A DNA stretch of 24,506 bases from Tannerella sp. oral taxon 808. GTDB lineage: Bacteria; Bacteroidota; Bacteroidia; Bacteroidales; Tannerellaceae. Position 1 is the stretch's first letter. Every line of letters starts with the position of its first letter. A program made the position numbers and the translations under genes. Below the pieces are notes generated by a model. It was not told the origin of the DNA. It worked only from the letters and a program-made list of their open reading frames with translations, and did no database searches. Location of the stretch: NCBI GenBank assembly GCA_002890585.1, contig MIQB01000027.1, positions 1 through 24,506 on the forward strand, given 5' to 3'. Positions 1-8,200 of this stretch are shown here, one piece after another.

Positions 1-94
1 CGCGCCCATCACGAAGACGCCCGCTATCCCCCAGCGACCTGAAGGGCCGTGCCGGATACACGCCTATTCGCGTAAGCTGTTTCTGATGAACTAA
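1..94 (+). pseudogene. 3' remnant of a second, inverted M16 peptidase copy
   Basis: The frame starting at base 2 is open to the TAA at 92-94 and begins with residues APITKTPAIP. That peptide also occurs in the large M16 peptidase encoded on the opposite strand. At DNA level, bases 1-32 are identical to the reverse complement of 818-849, inside that peptidase gene. Similarity stops at base 33 and the remaining ~20 codons do not match the peptidase at that point. In another frame, codons from 33 onward read SDLKGRAGYTPI, loosely like the GDLKRLTPEDIF near the peptidase C-terminus; this would fit an internal deletion plus frameshift, but the match is weak. I infer the tail of a truncated or rearranged duplicate whose body lies left of the window. 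An assembly artefact is possible. Confidence 0.55.
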
Positions 95-120
95 AAAGGG
101 GCACCCACAAGGGGTGCCCC
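93..120 (-). terminator. Terminator of the M16 peptidase gene
   Basis: On the minus strand an 8-bp GC-rich stem (98-105 paired with 113-120, 7-base loop) is followed by TTTTT (bases 93-97), a standard intrinsic terminator. It lies about 55 bases after the M16 stop codon. The stem also belongs to the GTAGGGG-edged palindrome family seen at 8235, 8273, 10642 and 13793, so a repeat element seems to have been used as a terminator. Confidence 0.75.
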
Positions 121-173
121 TACGAGGTCTGCCAGCTTGGCTCGCAAACCATTACTGTTCAAAAACGATACGA

Positions 174-3104
174 TCAATACCCGAAGATGTCTTCCGGAGT
201 AAGGCGCTTCAGATCGCCGAGCGAACGGAGCTTGTTGAGGTCGATGTCTTTGGAATTACCGAGGACGGCGTAGTGATACGTCCGCCCCTTGACCCACTTC
301 TCTTGGAAGGCCTTGACGTCGGCCAGGGTCATCTTCTGCACCTGCTCGAAGATGGCCTTGTCGCGGTCGTAATCCACGCCCATGTCCTTGGCGTGGAGGT
401 ACTTCCAGAGCACTTCGCTCTTCACGGCGCGATCGGTGCTGAGGCGAGCCAGGATGGCGTCTTTGGCGATCTTGAATGCGGCCTCGCTCTCGGGCATGTT
501 GTTGATGATCTCCATGAAGGCGTCGATGGCCTGCGGCATCTTGTCGTTCTGCGTGGCCACGAAAGCCTGGAAGGCGTAGGGGCGGGCCTTGTCGGAGGGG
601 TTGATCAGGACGGCGTTGGCGGAGTAGGCCAGGCCGCGCGATTCGCGCATCTCTTGAAAGACGATGGCGTTCATGCTGCCGCCGAAATACTCGTTATAGA
701 GCGCCACGCCGGGGTCGTTGGCCACGTCGAAGGGCTCGCCACGGTTGGAGTATTGCAGGTAGTAGACCTGCTTGGCGTCATACTCGGCCAGGAAGACTTG
801 GTTGTCCGGCGTGCGCAGGGGGATAGCGGGCGTCTTCGTGATGGGCGCGGGCTTGTCGGCCATGCGGTGGAGGTCGTTGAGGTGCTTGGTGACGTCGCCG
901 ATGGCGTCGGGGCCATAGTAGAGCACGGAGTGCTGCTTCGCGCTCAGGTCGCGCACCTTAGCCAGGAGCGTGTCGGAGGTGAGGGCCTTCAGCGCGTCGT
1001 TTGTCAGCGTCGTAGCCTTGATGTGCTCGGGGCCATACATGACGTAGTTGCGCAGGGCGCCGAAGTTGCGGCCTTGGTTGAGCTTCGCGTCGGCGCGCTC
1101 CTTGATCAGGTCGGTCTTAAGGTTGCTGAGCACGTTCTCGTCTGGTTTAGCGTCGGCCAGGAGCGCCTCCATGAGCTCCATTGCCTTGGGCATATTCTCG
1201 CGGAGGCCGCTGACGGAGACGTAGCAGCGCTCGTCGGTGACGGTGGTGCTGAAGTAGCAGGCGATGTTGTAGAAGGCGCGCTTGACTTCCGCGGGCGACA
1301 TCTTGCTTGTGCCGAGGTAATTGAGGTAGGAGAAGGCCGTGTTGAGGGTAGCGTCGTTGCTGCGCCCCATGTCGAAGACGTACATGAGTTGGAACACGTC
1401 CGTCGTCTCATTCTTCTTGTAGAGCAGCGGCAGGCCGTTCTTCAGCTGCGCGGTGCTCATGTCCTTCTTGAAGTCCGTAAAGACCGGCTCGATGGGCTTC
1501 ACCTCGGCCAGTTGGATCTCACGGAGGAAGGCGCTGGAGGTGTCGCGGTTCGTGGCGATAGGCGTGATCTCGGGCTTATCGATCTTCTTGAATTTCGGCG
1601 CCCCCTCACGCTTATAAACGACGGCGTAAGCCTCGGGGGCGAGCTTCTCGTTGGCAAACTTGACAATGTCGGCCTTCGTGATCTTCTCCAAGCGTTCGAT
1701 CTGATGCACCCTATCGGCCCACTCGATGCCGTTGACGAAGGCGTCGACATACGCACTGGCGCGACCGCTGTTGGAGTCATACTCCTGCATCGTCTCCAAC
1801 TTGATGTTGGCCACCACGGCGCGCAGCAGCGATTCGTCGAAGTCGCCCTTGCGGAGCTTGTCCACCTCGGCCAGCAGCAGGTCGCGCGCCTCTTCGAGCG
1901 TCTGCCCCGCCTTGGGTCGGGCGTTGAGGAGGAACATGCCATAATCGGCGAACATGTAGGGGTAACAGTAAGCGGAGAGCAGCTTCTGCGCCTGATTCAG
2001 GTCGAGGTCGATAAGGCCTGCCTGGTCGTTGTAAAGGATGGTGGCGGCGAGCAGAGCCATGTCATACTCGGGCGAGCTGGGGCCGTTGAGGCGCCAAGCC
2101 AGGCTCACATTGGCAGCCTCTACGCCGGTCACCTCTTTCGTTACGGGAGCCGTGATCGGAGCCTCGTCCTTGAAGGTGGGCTTCGGCAGACTGTCGTTCG
2201 GCTTCATGTTGCCGAAGTACTTCTTGATAATGGCGATCATCTCGTCCGGGTCGAAGTCGCCAGAGAGGCAGATGGCCATGTTGTTAGGCACATACCACGT
2301 CTCGTAGTATCGCTTGATGTTCGTGATCGAGGGGTTCTTGAGGTGCTGCTGCGTGCCGATGACGGACTGCGTGCCGTAGGGGTGGTTGTGGAAGAGCATG
2401 GAGCGGAGCGTATCGATCACGGTGCGCGCGTCGTGCGCCAGCCCCATGTTATACTCTTCGTAGACGGCCTCTAACTCGGTGTGGAAGCCGCGGATGACGT
2501 TGTTCTGGAAGCGGTCAGCCTGGATCTTGGCCCAATTCTCGATTTGGTTCGAGGGGATGTCCTCGGTGTAACACGTCACATCGAAGTTGGTGTAGGCGTT
2601 TGTCCCTATCGCGCCGATGGCGGCCATGAGCTTATCGTACTCGTTGGGGATGGCATACTTCGATGCCTCATTGCTGACACTGTCGATCTGGCGATAGAGG
2701 GCCTTGCGTTCGGCCTCGTCGGTCGTCTGCCGGTAGACCTCGAAGAGGCGCTCGATCTCGTCGAGCAAGGGCTTCTCTGCCTCATAGTTCGACGTCCCAA
2801 AGTGGGTCGTGCCCTTGAACATGAGATGTTCGAAGTAGTGTGCCAGCCCGGTCGTCTCGGCCGGGTCATTCTTGCCGCCGACGCGCACAGCGATGTACGT
2901 CTGGATGCGCGGGGCTTCTTTGTTGATGCTCATGTAGACCTTCAGGCCGTTCTCGAGTGTGTAGATGCGCGTCTTGAGCGGATCGCCCTCGACGGATTCG
3001 TAGGTCTGCTTGGAGACCAGTTTGCTACAAGATCCGGCGGTAAAGAGCCCCGCAAGGAGCACCGCCAGAATGGTGATAAAAAACTGCTTTGCTTTCATAC
3101 TCAT
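174..3104 (-). CDS. M16 family zinc peptidase, exported (two-lobed, 976 aa)
   Basis: This is an inverzincin-type metallopeptidase. The zinc motif HXXEH is HYFEH at residues 89-93, and the third ligand is probably one of the glutamates at 210-217 (ELEAVYEE). The length of 976 residues fits the long bacterial M16 form, with an active N-terminal half and an inactive C-terminal half that together enclose a peptide substrate. The N-terminus is a signal sequence (basic start, hydrophobic stretch 8-22). AGSC at 23-26 resembles a lipobox without the usual Leu, so lipid anchoring in the envelope is possible but not certain. A second ATG two codons in is an equally good start. The gene has its own promoter (3124-3131) and terminator (93-120), so it is probably a single-gene unit. 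The substrate is unknown; peptide or protein turnover in the periplasm is the family expectation. Confidence 0.93.
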   Translation of the reverse strand: MSMKAKQFFITILAVLLAGLFTAGSCSKLVSKQTYESVEGDPLKTRIYTLENGLKVYMSINKEAPRIQTYIAVRVGGKNDPAETTGLAHYFEHLMFKGTTHFGTSNYEAEKPLLDEIERLFEVYRQTTDEAERKALYRQIDSVSNEASKYAIPNEYDKLMAAIGAIGTNAYTNFDVTCYTEDIPSNQIENWAKIQADRFQNNVIRGFHTELEAVYEEYNMGLAHDARTVIDTLRSMLFHNHPYGTQSVIGTQQHLKNPSITNIKRYYETWYVPNNMAICLSGDFDPDEMIAIIKKYFGNMKPNDSLPKPTFKDEAPITAPVTKEVTGVEAANVSLAWRLNGPSSPEYDMALLAATILYNDQAGLIDLDLNQAQKLLSAYCYPYMFADYGMFLLNARPKAGQTLEEARDLLLAEVDKLRKGDFDESLLRAVVANIKLETMQEYDSNSGRASAYVDAFVNGIEWADRVHQIERLEKITKADIVKFANEKLAPEAYAVVYKREGAPKFKKIDKPEITPIATNRDTSSAFLREIQLAEVKPIEPVFTDFKKDMSTAQLKNGLPLLYKKNETTDVFQLMYVFDMGRSNDATLNTAFSYLNYLGTSKMSPAEVKRAFYNIACYFSTTVTDERCYVSVSGLRENMPKAMELMEALLADAKPDENVLSNLKTDLIKERADAKLNQGRNFGALRNYVMYGPEHIKATTLTNDALKALTSDTLLAKVRDLSAKQHSVLYYGPDAIGDVTKHLNDLHRMADKPAPITKTPAIPLRTPDNQVFLAEYDAKQVYYLQYSNRGEPFDVANDPGVALYNEYFGGSMNAIVFQEMRESRGLAYSANAVLINPSDKARPYAFQAFVATQNDKMPQAIDAFMEIINNMPESEAAFKIAKDAILARLSTDRAVKSEVLWKYLHAKDMGVDYDRDKAIFEQVQKMTLADVKAFQEKWVKGRTYHYAVLGNSKDIDLNKLRSLGDLKRLTPEDIFGY

Positions 3105-3123
3105 TCGACTTTAATTAACGAAA

Positions 3124-3131
3124 CAAAAGTA
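3124..3131 (-). promoter_or_regulatory. Bacteroidetes -7 box of the M16 peptidase gene
   Basis: On the minus strand the sequence is TACTTTTG, an exact match to TAnnTTTG. It lies 20 bases before the ATG, giving a leader of roughly 15 nucleotides. I see no convincing -33 TTTG at 19-21 bases upstream. Confidence 0.6.
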
Positions 3132-3165
3132 AACCATCCTCGGCAGCTATTCCCACCATCAACAA

Positions 3166-3210
3166 CAATCCCCCAAGCGAAGGCCTTGTCAGCCATCGTC
3201 TGGGGGATTG
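3166..3210 (-). terminator. Stem-loop after pflA
   Basis: A perfect 10-bp stem, CAATCCCCCA (3166-3175) with TGGGGGATTG (3201-3210), follows the pflA stop by about 40 bases. The downstream side in the direction of pflA transcription is only moderately T-rich, so it may be a weak or Rho-assisted terminator. It separates pflA from the M16 promoter. Confidence 0.6.
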
Positions 3211-3248
3211 CTTATTCCTATCCTTTACCCCTTTCCGCGCACCACGCA

Positions 3249-4004
3249 CTATGTGGAGCAAACATGTGGCGCAGTGAGGATGCGCTCGGCATTCTTGATG
3301 CGCTCCTCGGTGGGGGCACTGACGCCTTTCAGCGTGTAGGGGATACCTAACTGCTCCCATTTGTAGGTGCCCATCGTGTGGTAAGGCAGGACTTCCACCC
3401 GCTTCACGTTGTGCAGCGTATCGATGAAGGCGCGCAGGGCATGCAGGTCGTCGTCGTTGTCGGTCAAGCCGGGCACGAGCACATGGCGCACCCAAACGGG
3501 CTTGCCGATGTCGGAGAGGTAACGCGCACAATCGAGGATATTTTTGTTCGAGTGGCCGGTCAGGTTGCGGTGCTTCGCGTCGTCGATCTGCTTGAGGTCG
3601 AGCAGGACGAGGTCGGTGTACTTCATCAGCTCAGCAAACTTCGAGAAGAAGGGTTCGCGGTGCGTGAAGGGTTGTCCCGCGGTGTCCAAGCAGGTGTTGA
3701 TGCCCATCGCCTTGGCCTTGCGGAAGAGCTCCGTCAGGAAGTCGATCTGCAACAACGCCTCGCCACCGCTGACGGTGATGCCGCCCTCGCAGCCCCAATA
3801 GCTGCGGTAACGCACAGCCTGCGCCAGCAACTCGTCCGTCGTGCGCAGGTCGTCCGTCGCAGGATCCCACGTGTCCGGATTATGACAATAGCGGCAGCGC
3901 ATGCTGCAACCTTTCAGGAAGATAAGGAAGCGGATGCCCGGTCCATCGACCGAACCGAATGTCTCAACCGAATGCACCCGGCCTAAGAGGGGAGAAGTCT
4001 CCAT
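3249..4004 (-). CDS. pflA: Pyruvate formate-lyase activating enzyme
   Basis: This radical SAM enzyme abstracts hydrogen from the active-site glycine of pyruvate formate-lyase to create the glycyl radical. From the chosen start (METSPLLGRV) it has 251 residues, close to the ~246 of the E. coli enzyme. The [4Fe-4S]-binding CxxxCxxC is C33, C37, C40 (CSMRCRYC), followed by HNPDTW. The preceding GSVDGPGIR stretch is characteristic of the activase family, and SGGEALLQ is the SAM-binding GGE motif. An upstream in-frame ATG at 4040 would add 12 residues, but these lie in the hairpin after pflB and look untranslated. The gene directly follows pflB, the usual arrangement, with a terminator-like hairpin between the two. 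Confidence 0.95.
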   Translation of the reverse strand: METSPLLGRVHSVETFGSVDGPGIRFLIFLKGCSMRCRYCHNPDTWDPATDDLRTTDELLAQAVRYRSYWGCEGGITVSGGEALLQIDFLTELFRKAKAMGINTCLDTAGQPFTHREPFFSKFAELMKYTDLVLLDLKQIDDAKHRNLTGHSNKNILDCARYLSDIGKPVWVRHVLVPGLTDNDDDLHALRAFIDTLHNVKRVEVLPYHTMGTYKWEQLGIPYTLKGVSAPTEERIKNAERILTAPHVCST

Positions 4005-4017
4005 GAAGCGAAAAACC

Positions 4018-4059
4018 AAAATGGAGGAGCGGGATCTCATCGCCCACCTCCTCCATTTT
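4018..4059 (-). terminator. Hairpin between pflB and pflA
   Basis: A 12-bp perfect stem (4018-4029 with 4048-4059, 18-base loop) lies in the 87-base gap between the pflB stop and the pflA start. On the minus strand the right arm ends in TTTT and is soon followed by TTTTT. It probably attenuates transcription, so that the abundant lyase is made in excess of its catalytic activase, and it may stabilise the 3' end of pflB mRNA. Its arms end in A and T runs, so it is symmetrical. Confidence 0.7.
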
Positions 4060-4091
4060 TCATCTTTAGTTATCAGTTCTCGAAAGGGGAA

Positions 4092-6341
4092 TTACATCTT
4101 CTCATGCGCCTGCCGAGCGATGACGTCGAGCTGCTGCTCGCGGGTCAAGTCGATGAACTTGACAGCGTAGCCGCTGACGCGGATCGTGAAGTTGGCATAC
4201 TCCTCCTTCTCGGGGTGCTCCATCGCATCAACGAGCTTATCCACGCCAAAGACATTCACGTTCAGGTGGTGCGCTCCACGATCGAAGTAGCCATCCATCA
4301 CACGCACAAGGGTCTCCACCCGCTCATCTTCGGTGCGGCCGAGCGTCGAGGGGGCGATCGTCTGCGTGTTTGAGATGCCATCCAGCGCATAATCATACGG
4401 CAGCTTGGCCACCGAGTTCAGCGACGCCAAGAGGCCATTCTTCTCTGCGCCATACGAAGGATTCGCTCCCGGCGACAGCGGTGCGCCAGCCGCACGCCCG
4501 TCAGGCATGTTGCTCGTGTACTTGCCATAGACCACATTCGAGGTGATGGTCAGGATACTCGTCGTCGCTTCCGAATTGCGGTAGGTATGGTGACGGCGGA
4601 TCATGTTCATAAAGGTCTTCAGCAGCCATACGGCAATGTCGTCAGCGCGATCGTCATCGTTGCCATAGCGCGGGAAGTCGCCCTCGGTCTTGAAGTTGAG
4701 CGGGAAGCCCGTCTCGTCGCGGATGATGTTCACCTTGGCGTACTTGATGGCGCTGATGGAGTCCACCACGTGGCTGAATCCCGCAATGCCCGTAGCGAAC
4801 GTGCGCCGCACGTCGGTGTCGATCAACGCCATCTCGGCCGACTCGTAGAAGTATTTGTCGTGCATGTAGTGGATCACGTTCAGCGTGTTCACATAGACGC
4901 CAGCCAGCCACTCCATCATGTCCATGAAGCGCGGCATGAACTCTTCGTACTTCACCACGTCGCCCTCGATCGGACGGAGCTCCGGGCCGCATTGCTCACG
5001 CGTCTTGGAGTCTACCCCGCCGCTGATGGCATACGTGAGGCACTTGGCCAGGTTAGCTCGCGCGCCGAAGAACTGCATCTCCTTGCCCGTTTGCGTGGCC
5101 GACACACAGCAGCAGATCGAGTAATCGTCGCCCCAAATAGGCCGCATCACATCGTCGTTCTCGTACTGGATGGAGCTCGTCTTCACCGAGATCCTCGCTG
5201 CGTAATGCTTGAAGGCCTCTGGCAGGCGCGAGGAGTAGAGCACCGTCAGGTTCGGCTCAGGCGAGGGCCCCATGTTCTCCAACGTGTGGAGGAAGCGGAA
5301 GTCGTTCTTCGTCACCATCGAGCGGCCATCCATACCGAGGCCCGCCATTTCGAGCGTAGCCCAGATCGGGTCGCCAGAGAAGAGCTGGTTGTACGACGGG
5401 ATGCGCGCGAACTTCACCATGCGGAACTTCAGCACCAGGTGGTCGATCAACTCCTGCGCCTCCGACTCGGTCAGCGTGCCCGCCTCCATGTCGCGCTGGA
5501 TATAAATGTCGAGGAAGGTGGAGATGCGGCCTACGGACATGGCGGCGCCGTTCTGCGTCTTGATAGCGCCGAGGTAGCCGAAGTAGAGCCACTGCACGGC
5601 CTCGCGGGCGTTCCGGGCCGGCGCTGAGATGTCGAAGCCATAGATGGCCGCCATCTTTTTGAGCCCTTGCAGCGCCTTGATCTGCATTGCGATCTCTTCG
5701 CGCAGGCGGATCACATCGTCCGTCATCACGCCGCCGCCGTCATGCAGATCCAAGTCTTGCTTCTTCTTCTCGATCAGGAAATCCACACCGTAGAGCGCCA
5801 CGCGGCGATAATCGCCCACGATGCGTCCACGGCCATACGTGTCTGGCAGGCCGGTGAGGATGTGGTTGTGTCGCACCGACCGCATTTCCTTCGTGTAGGC
5901 ATCGAACACCGCGTCGTTGTGCGTCTTGTGATACTTCGTGAAGATCTCGTGCAGCTTCTCTGACGGCTTGTAGCCATACGTGGTGCACGCCTCTTCGGCC
6001 ATCTTAATGCCGCCGTAAGGCATGAACGCCCGCTTGAGCGGCTTGTCCGTTTGCAGCCCCACGACGCGCTCCAGCTCCTTCGTTCCCTCGCCGATGTAAG
6101 CTGCTCCGTAGGCCGTCAGGCTGGAGACCACCTCCGTCTCCATGTCTAATACACCGCCCTTAGCGCGCTCCTTCTTTTGCAGCTCCTGCAAGATGCCCCA
6201 CAGCTTTTGCGTGGCCTCCGTCGGGTCCGCCAGAAAGCATTCGCAGCCGTCGTAAGCCGTGTAATTGTCTTGAATAAAAGCGCGGACGTCCACTTCGTCC
6301 GTCCAGCGGGTTCCCTTGAACCCCGTCCATTCCGGTCTCAT
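4092..6341 (-). CDS. pflB: Pyruvate formate-lyase (formate C-acetyltransferase)
   Basis: This cytoplasmic glycyl radical enzyme converts pyruvate and CoA to acetyl-CoA and formate in anaerobic fermentation. The 749 residues compare with ~760 in E. coli. The catalytic cysteine pair is C411-C412 in the context ICCCVSATQTGK, followed by the family-typical KEMQFFGARANLAK. The radical glycine is G724 in RVSGYAVKF near the C-terminus, with a normal distance to the end. A third adjacent cysteine (C410) is present, where E. coli has Ala. The gene is followed by pflA on the same strand. A good -7 box at 6423-6430 and a perfect palindrome at 6470-6489 suggest its own regulated promoter, plausibly responding to oxygen or carbon state. 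Confidence 0.98.
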   Translation of the reverse strand: MRPEWTGFKGTRWTDEVDVRAFIQDNYTAYDGCECFLADPTEATQKLWGILQELQKKERAKGGVLDMETEVVSSLTAYGAAYIGEGTKELERVVGLQTDKPLKRAFMPYGGIKMAEEACTTYGYKPSEKLHEIFTKYHKTHNDAVFDAYTKEMRSVRHNHILTGLPDTYGRGRIVGDYRRVALYGVDFLIEKKKQDLDLHDGGGVMTDDVIRLREEIAMQIKALQGLKKMAAIYGFDISAPARNAREAVQWLYFGYLGAIKTQNGAAMSVGRISTFLDIYIQRDMEAGTLTESEAQELIDHLVLKFRMVKFARIPSYNQLFSGDPIWATLEMAGLGMDGRSMVTKNDFRFLHTLENMGPSPEPNLTVLYSSRLPEAFKHYAARISVKTSSIQYENDDVMRPIWGDDYSICCCVSATQTGKEMQFFGARANLAKCLTYAISGGVDSKTREQCGPELRPIEGDVVKYEEFMPRFMDMMEWLAGVYVNTLNVIHYMHDKYFYESAEMALIDTDVRRTFATGIAGFSHVVDSISAIKYAKVNIIRDETGFPLNFKTEGDFPRYGNDDDRADDIAVWLLKTFMNMIRRHHTYRNSEATTSILTITSNVVYGKYTSNMPDGRAAGAPLSPGANPSYGAEKNGLLASLNSVAKLPYDYALDGISNTQTIAPSTLGRTEDERVETLVRVMDGYFDRGAHHLNVNVFGVDKLVDAMEHPEKEEYANFTIRVSGYAVKFIDLTREQQLDVIARQAHEKM

Positions 6342-6422
6342 ATGGTTGAATTTTTACTGTTTATGATGTGAGTTTTTGGATGCTTCAGGCCGGTCGGATC
6401 GCCTTCCCTTCCTATCCGCGGA

Positions 6423-6430
6423 CAAATGTA
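6423..6430 (-). promoter_or_regulatory. Bacteroidetes -7 box of pflB
   Basis: The minus strand reads TACATTTG, an exact TAnnTTTG match, 81 bases before the pflB ATG. The -33 region is not a clear TTTG, which fits a promoter that depends on an activator. The leader of ~75 nucleotides shows no obvious riboswitch fold. Confidence 0.7.
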
Positions 6431-6469
6431 GATTCATATGCCTGCTCCAGCACGCTTTTTATTGATCTT

Positions 6470-6489
6470 TTGCAAAGTATACTTTGCAA
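6470..6489. promoter_or_regulatory. Perfect 20-bp palindrome upstream of pflB (candidate operator)
   Basis: TTGCAAAGTATACTTTGCAA is a perfect inverted repeat with no spacer. Its centre is about 60 bases upstream of the start of transcription predicted from the -7 box. That distance is typical of class I activator sites for Crp/Fnr-type dimers, though the sequence is not a textbook Fnr or Crp site. The role as an operator is inferred. Confidence 0.5.
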
Positions 6490-6952
6490 CTCTGCATAAC
6501 ATACAGAAGCCCAACCTCTCGCTGATTCCTCCTGTTGCACATTTCGTCATTCAGTGTGCCTATTTTGCCCCTCGGCCAACGCTTTTTTCGCTTGTCCATC
6601 TCCATTTCCCCCTCACCCAGCCTCTCGTCAGCCTTGCCCGCCTCTGCGCCCTCACGGCCGGAGGGTGCGCGCCTTTTCCATCGCCTTTGGAGCTCCCCTC
6701 CGTCGCCTTGTGGGCTTTTACTATCCCCGGGCCCCGCTAAATTCTTTGCTGCGTTGTATCGGCCTTTTTGCGCTCCTGTTTATGATTCAAACAGTAGATC
6801 CAAAAAGTCTATTCCAATTGTCTATGATCTATACAGTGCTGTATCTCTTTAAGACTATCGCGTGAACCATAAAAGGCAATAAGGAGTTTCGCGGGAGCTT
6901 CAGGGCTTATGGAAAGAAGAGATAATGATCAATGACCATTACTTATCCTGAT
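6490..6952. other. Gene-free stretch upstream of the pflB promoter
   Basis: Several short open frames overlap here on the plus strand, but they have low-complexity composition and no recognisable protein features. The only structure I see is a 14-bp inverted repeat at 6831-6844 (ATACAG-TG-CTGTAT). The right part (from ~6740) is more AT-rich than the neighbouring genes. No terminator is evident after the permease stop at 6953. Confidence 0.5.
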
Positions 6953-8200
6953 TCATTCCACCGCGTTCCGAGCTTTCGCAGCGCGATACTCACGGATCAT
7001 CTTGCGGCGTACACGAATGATTTGCCGGCGATAAACGAGCCCAGCAAGCAGACTGTAGACGCCCGTCTGGATCCACAGCAGGCGATACTCGCTGGCGACA
7101 TCGAAGAGGTTTGCCCCGCAGCTCTTGATCAACACGAAACCGCGGATGGCGGGAGTGGAGGGGAAGAGCTGACCGATGACGCGCCAATAGGTGGGGAAGG
7201 CGTCGGTGGGCCAGGAGATACCGGAGATGAAGAGCAGGATGACGGACATGAAGACGAAGAGCATCATGCCAGACTCGCGGGTGCGCATGAAGCCGGAGAG
7301 GATCATGGCGAAGAAGACAGAGGCCAAGAGGTAGGGCAAGAGGAAGAGCAGCGCGTCCCAAGGGTTGCCGACGGAGGGGTAGGCGAAGAGGTGGGGGACG
7401 ACGACGAGCGTCCAGAGGCAGACGGGGATGTAGATGATGACGTATGCCAAGGCCTTGCCGAGCAGGACGCGGAGGGTGCCGCGGAAGTGTCGGTCGAGGG
7501 GGACGAGATGGTGGAAGCGGCTTTGCTCACGAGCCGTACCGCCCAACATACAGATGCCGAGGACGAGCGTCTGCTGGATGATGAGGATCAGCACAGCGGG
7601 CAGCAGGAAGCTGGCGAAGCCGTTGGCGGGGTTGAAGAGGGCCACGGACTCGTAAGGGATGGGGGCGACGTAGATCTGCTGGAGCTCGTCGGTGGATTGG
7701 GGGGCGCGGGCGGCGCGGATCTCGCTGCCCATGTCGAGGGAGACTTCGGTGGTGGCCAGCAGCATGGCTTTGTAATGCAGCAGGAGGCTCATGTCGCAAT
7801 AGAGGGAGACGGTGGCTTGGCGTCCGGCAGCGAGGTCACGGTTGAACTCGGGCTGGAAGAGCAGGATGCCGTAAGCGCGCTTGCTGTCTACGAGGCGGCG
7901 GGCCTCGTCCATCGAGCCGCAAGTGGCCACGACGCGCACGTCGGGCGTGGCGTCGACACGGCGGATGAACTCGCGGCTGCGCTGCGAAGCGCTTTGGTCG
8001 ACAACGGCGAGGGGGACGTCGCGGACGGTCTCGGGGTTATAGATGAGGGCGTAAATGACGGGATAGGCTAAGGGGACGAGGAAGAAGAAGATCATCACGC
8101 CGCTGTCGCGAAAGACGGCGCGGAGCTCTTCCCGCCAGATGTAGAACAGGTCGCGGAAGCCTTCGGCGATGTGGGTAGAGAGACGTTTTTCTTTATCCAT
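6953..8200 (-). CDS. ABC-2 type transporter permease (second of two)
   Basis: This membrane subunit is of the ABC-2/YhgE-like type with 415 residues. Topology by eye: one N-terminal helix (35-54), a large extracytoplasmic domain (about 60-190) opening with the family-typical VPLAVVDQSASQRSREF, then helices near 196-218, 249-270, 282-302, 310-328 and 375-390, and a basic cytoplasmic tail. An upstream ATG at 8251 would add 17 residues, but these come from GGGTAGAG-type repeat DNA, so the start at 8200 (MDKEKRL) is preferred. It is the last gene of the tolC-hlyD-permease-permease group, separated from the previous permease by ~165 bases of palindromic repeats. With its partner it would form the inner-membrane part of an exporter; no ATPase is encoded nearby. 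The substrate is unknown. Confidence 0.9.
   Translation of the reverse strand: MDKEKRLSTHIAEGFRDLFYIWREELRAVFRDSGVMIFFFLVPLAYPVIYALIYNPETVRDVPLAVVDQSASQRSREFIRRVDATPDVRVVATCGSMDEARRLVDSKRAYGILLFQPEFNRDLAAGRQATVSLYCDMSLLLHYKAMLLATTEVSLDMGSEIRAARAPQSTDELQQIYVAPIPYESVALFNPANGFASFLLPAVLILIIQQTLVLGICMLGGTAREQSRFHHLVPLDRHFRGTLRVLLGKALAYVIIYIPVCLWTLVVVPHLFAYPSVGNPWDALLFLLPYLLASVFFAMILSGFMRTRESGMMLFVFMSVILLFISGISWPTDAFPTYWRVIGQLFPSTPAIRGFVLIKSCGANLFDVASEYRLLWIQTGVYSLLAGLVYRRQIIRVRRKMIREYRAAKARNAVE

Noticed and set aside
114..2474. Plus-strand open frame of 786 codons
   Set aside because: It lies wholly opposite the M16 peptidase gene, is rich in Val, Leu, Gly and His as expected from antisense reading of GC-rich code, and shows no domain.
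4587..5627. Plus-strand open frame of 346 codons
   Set aside because: It is antisense to pflB, whose catalytic motifs are intact; the antisense product has no recognisable features.
6438..6865. Three overlapping plus-strand small open frames
   Set aside because: They overlap each other in different frames, have low-complexity Pro/Ser/Leu composition and show no conserved features.
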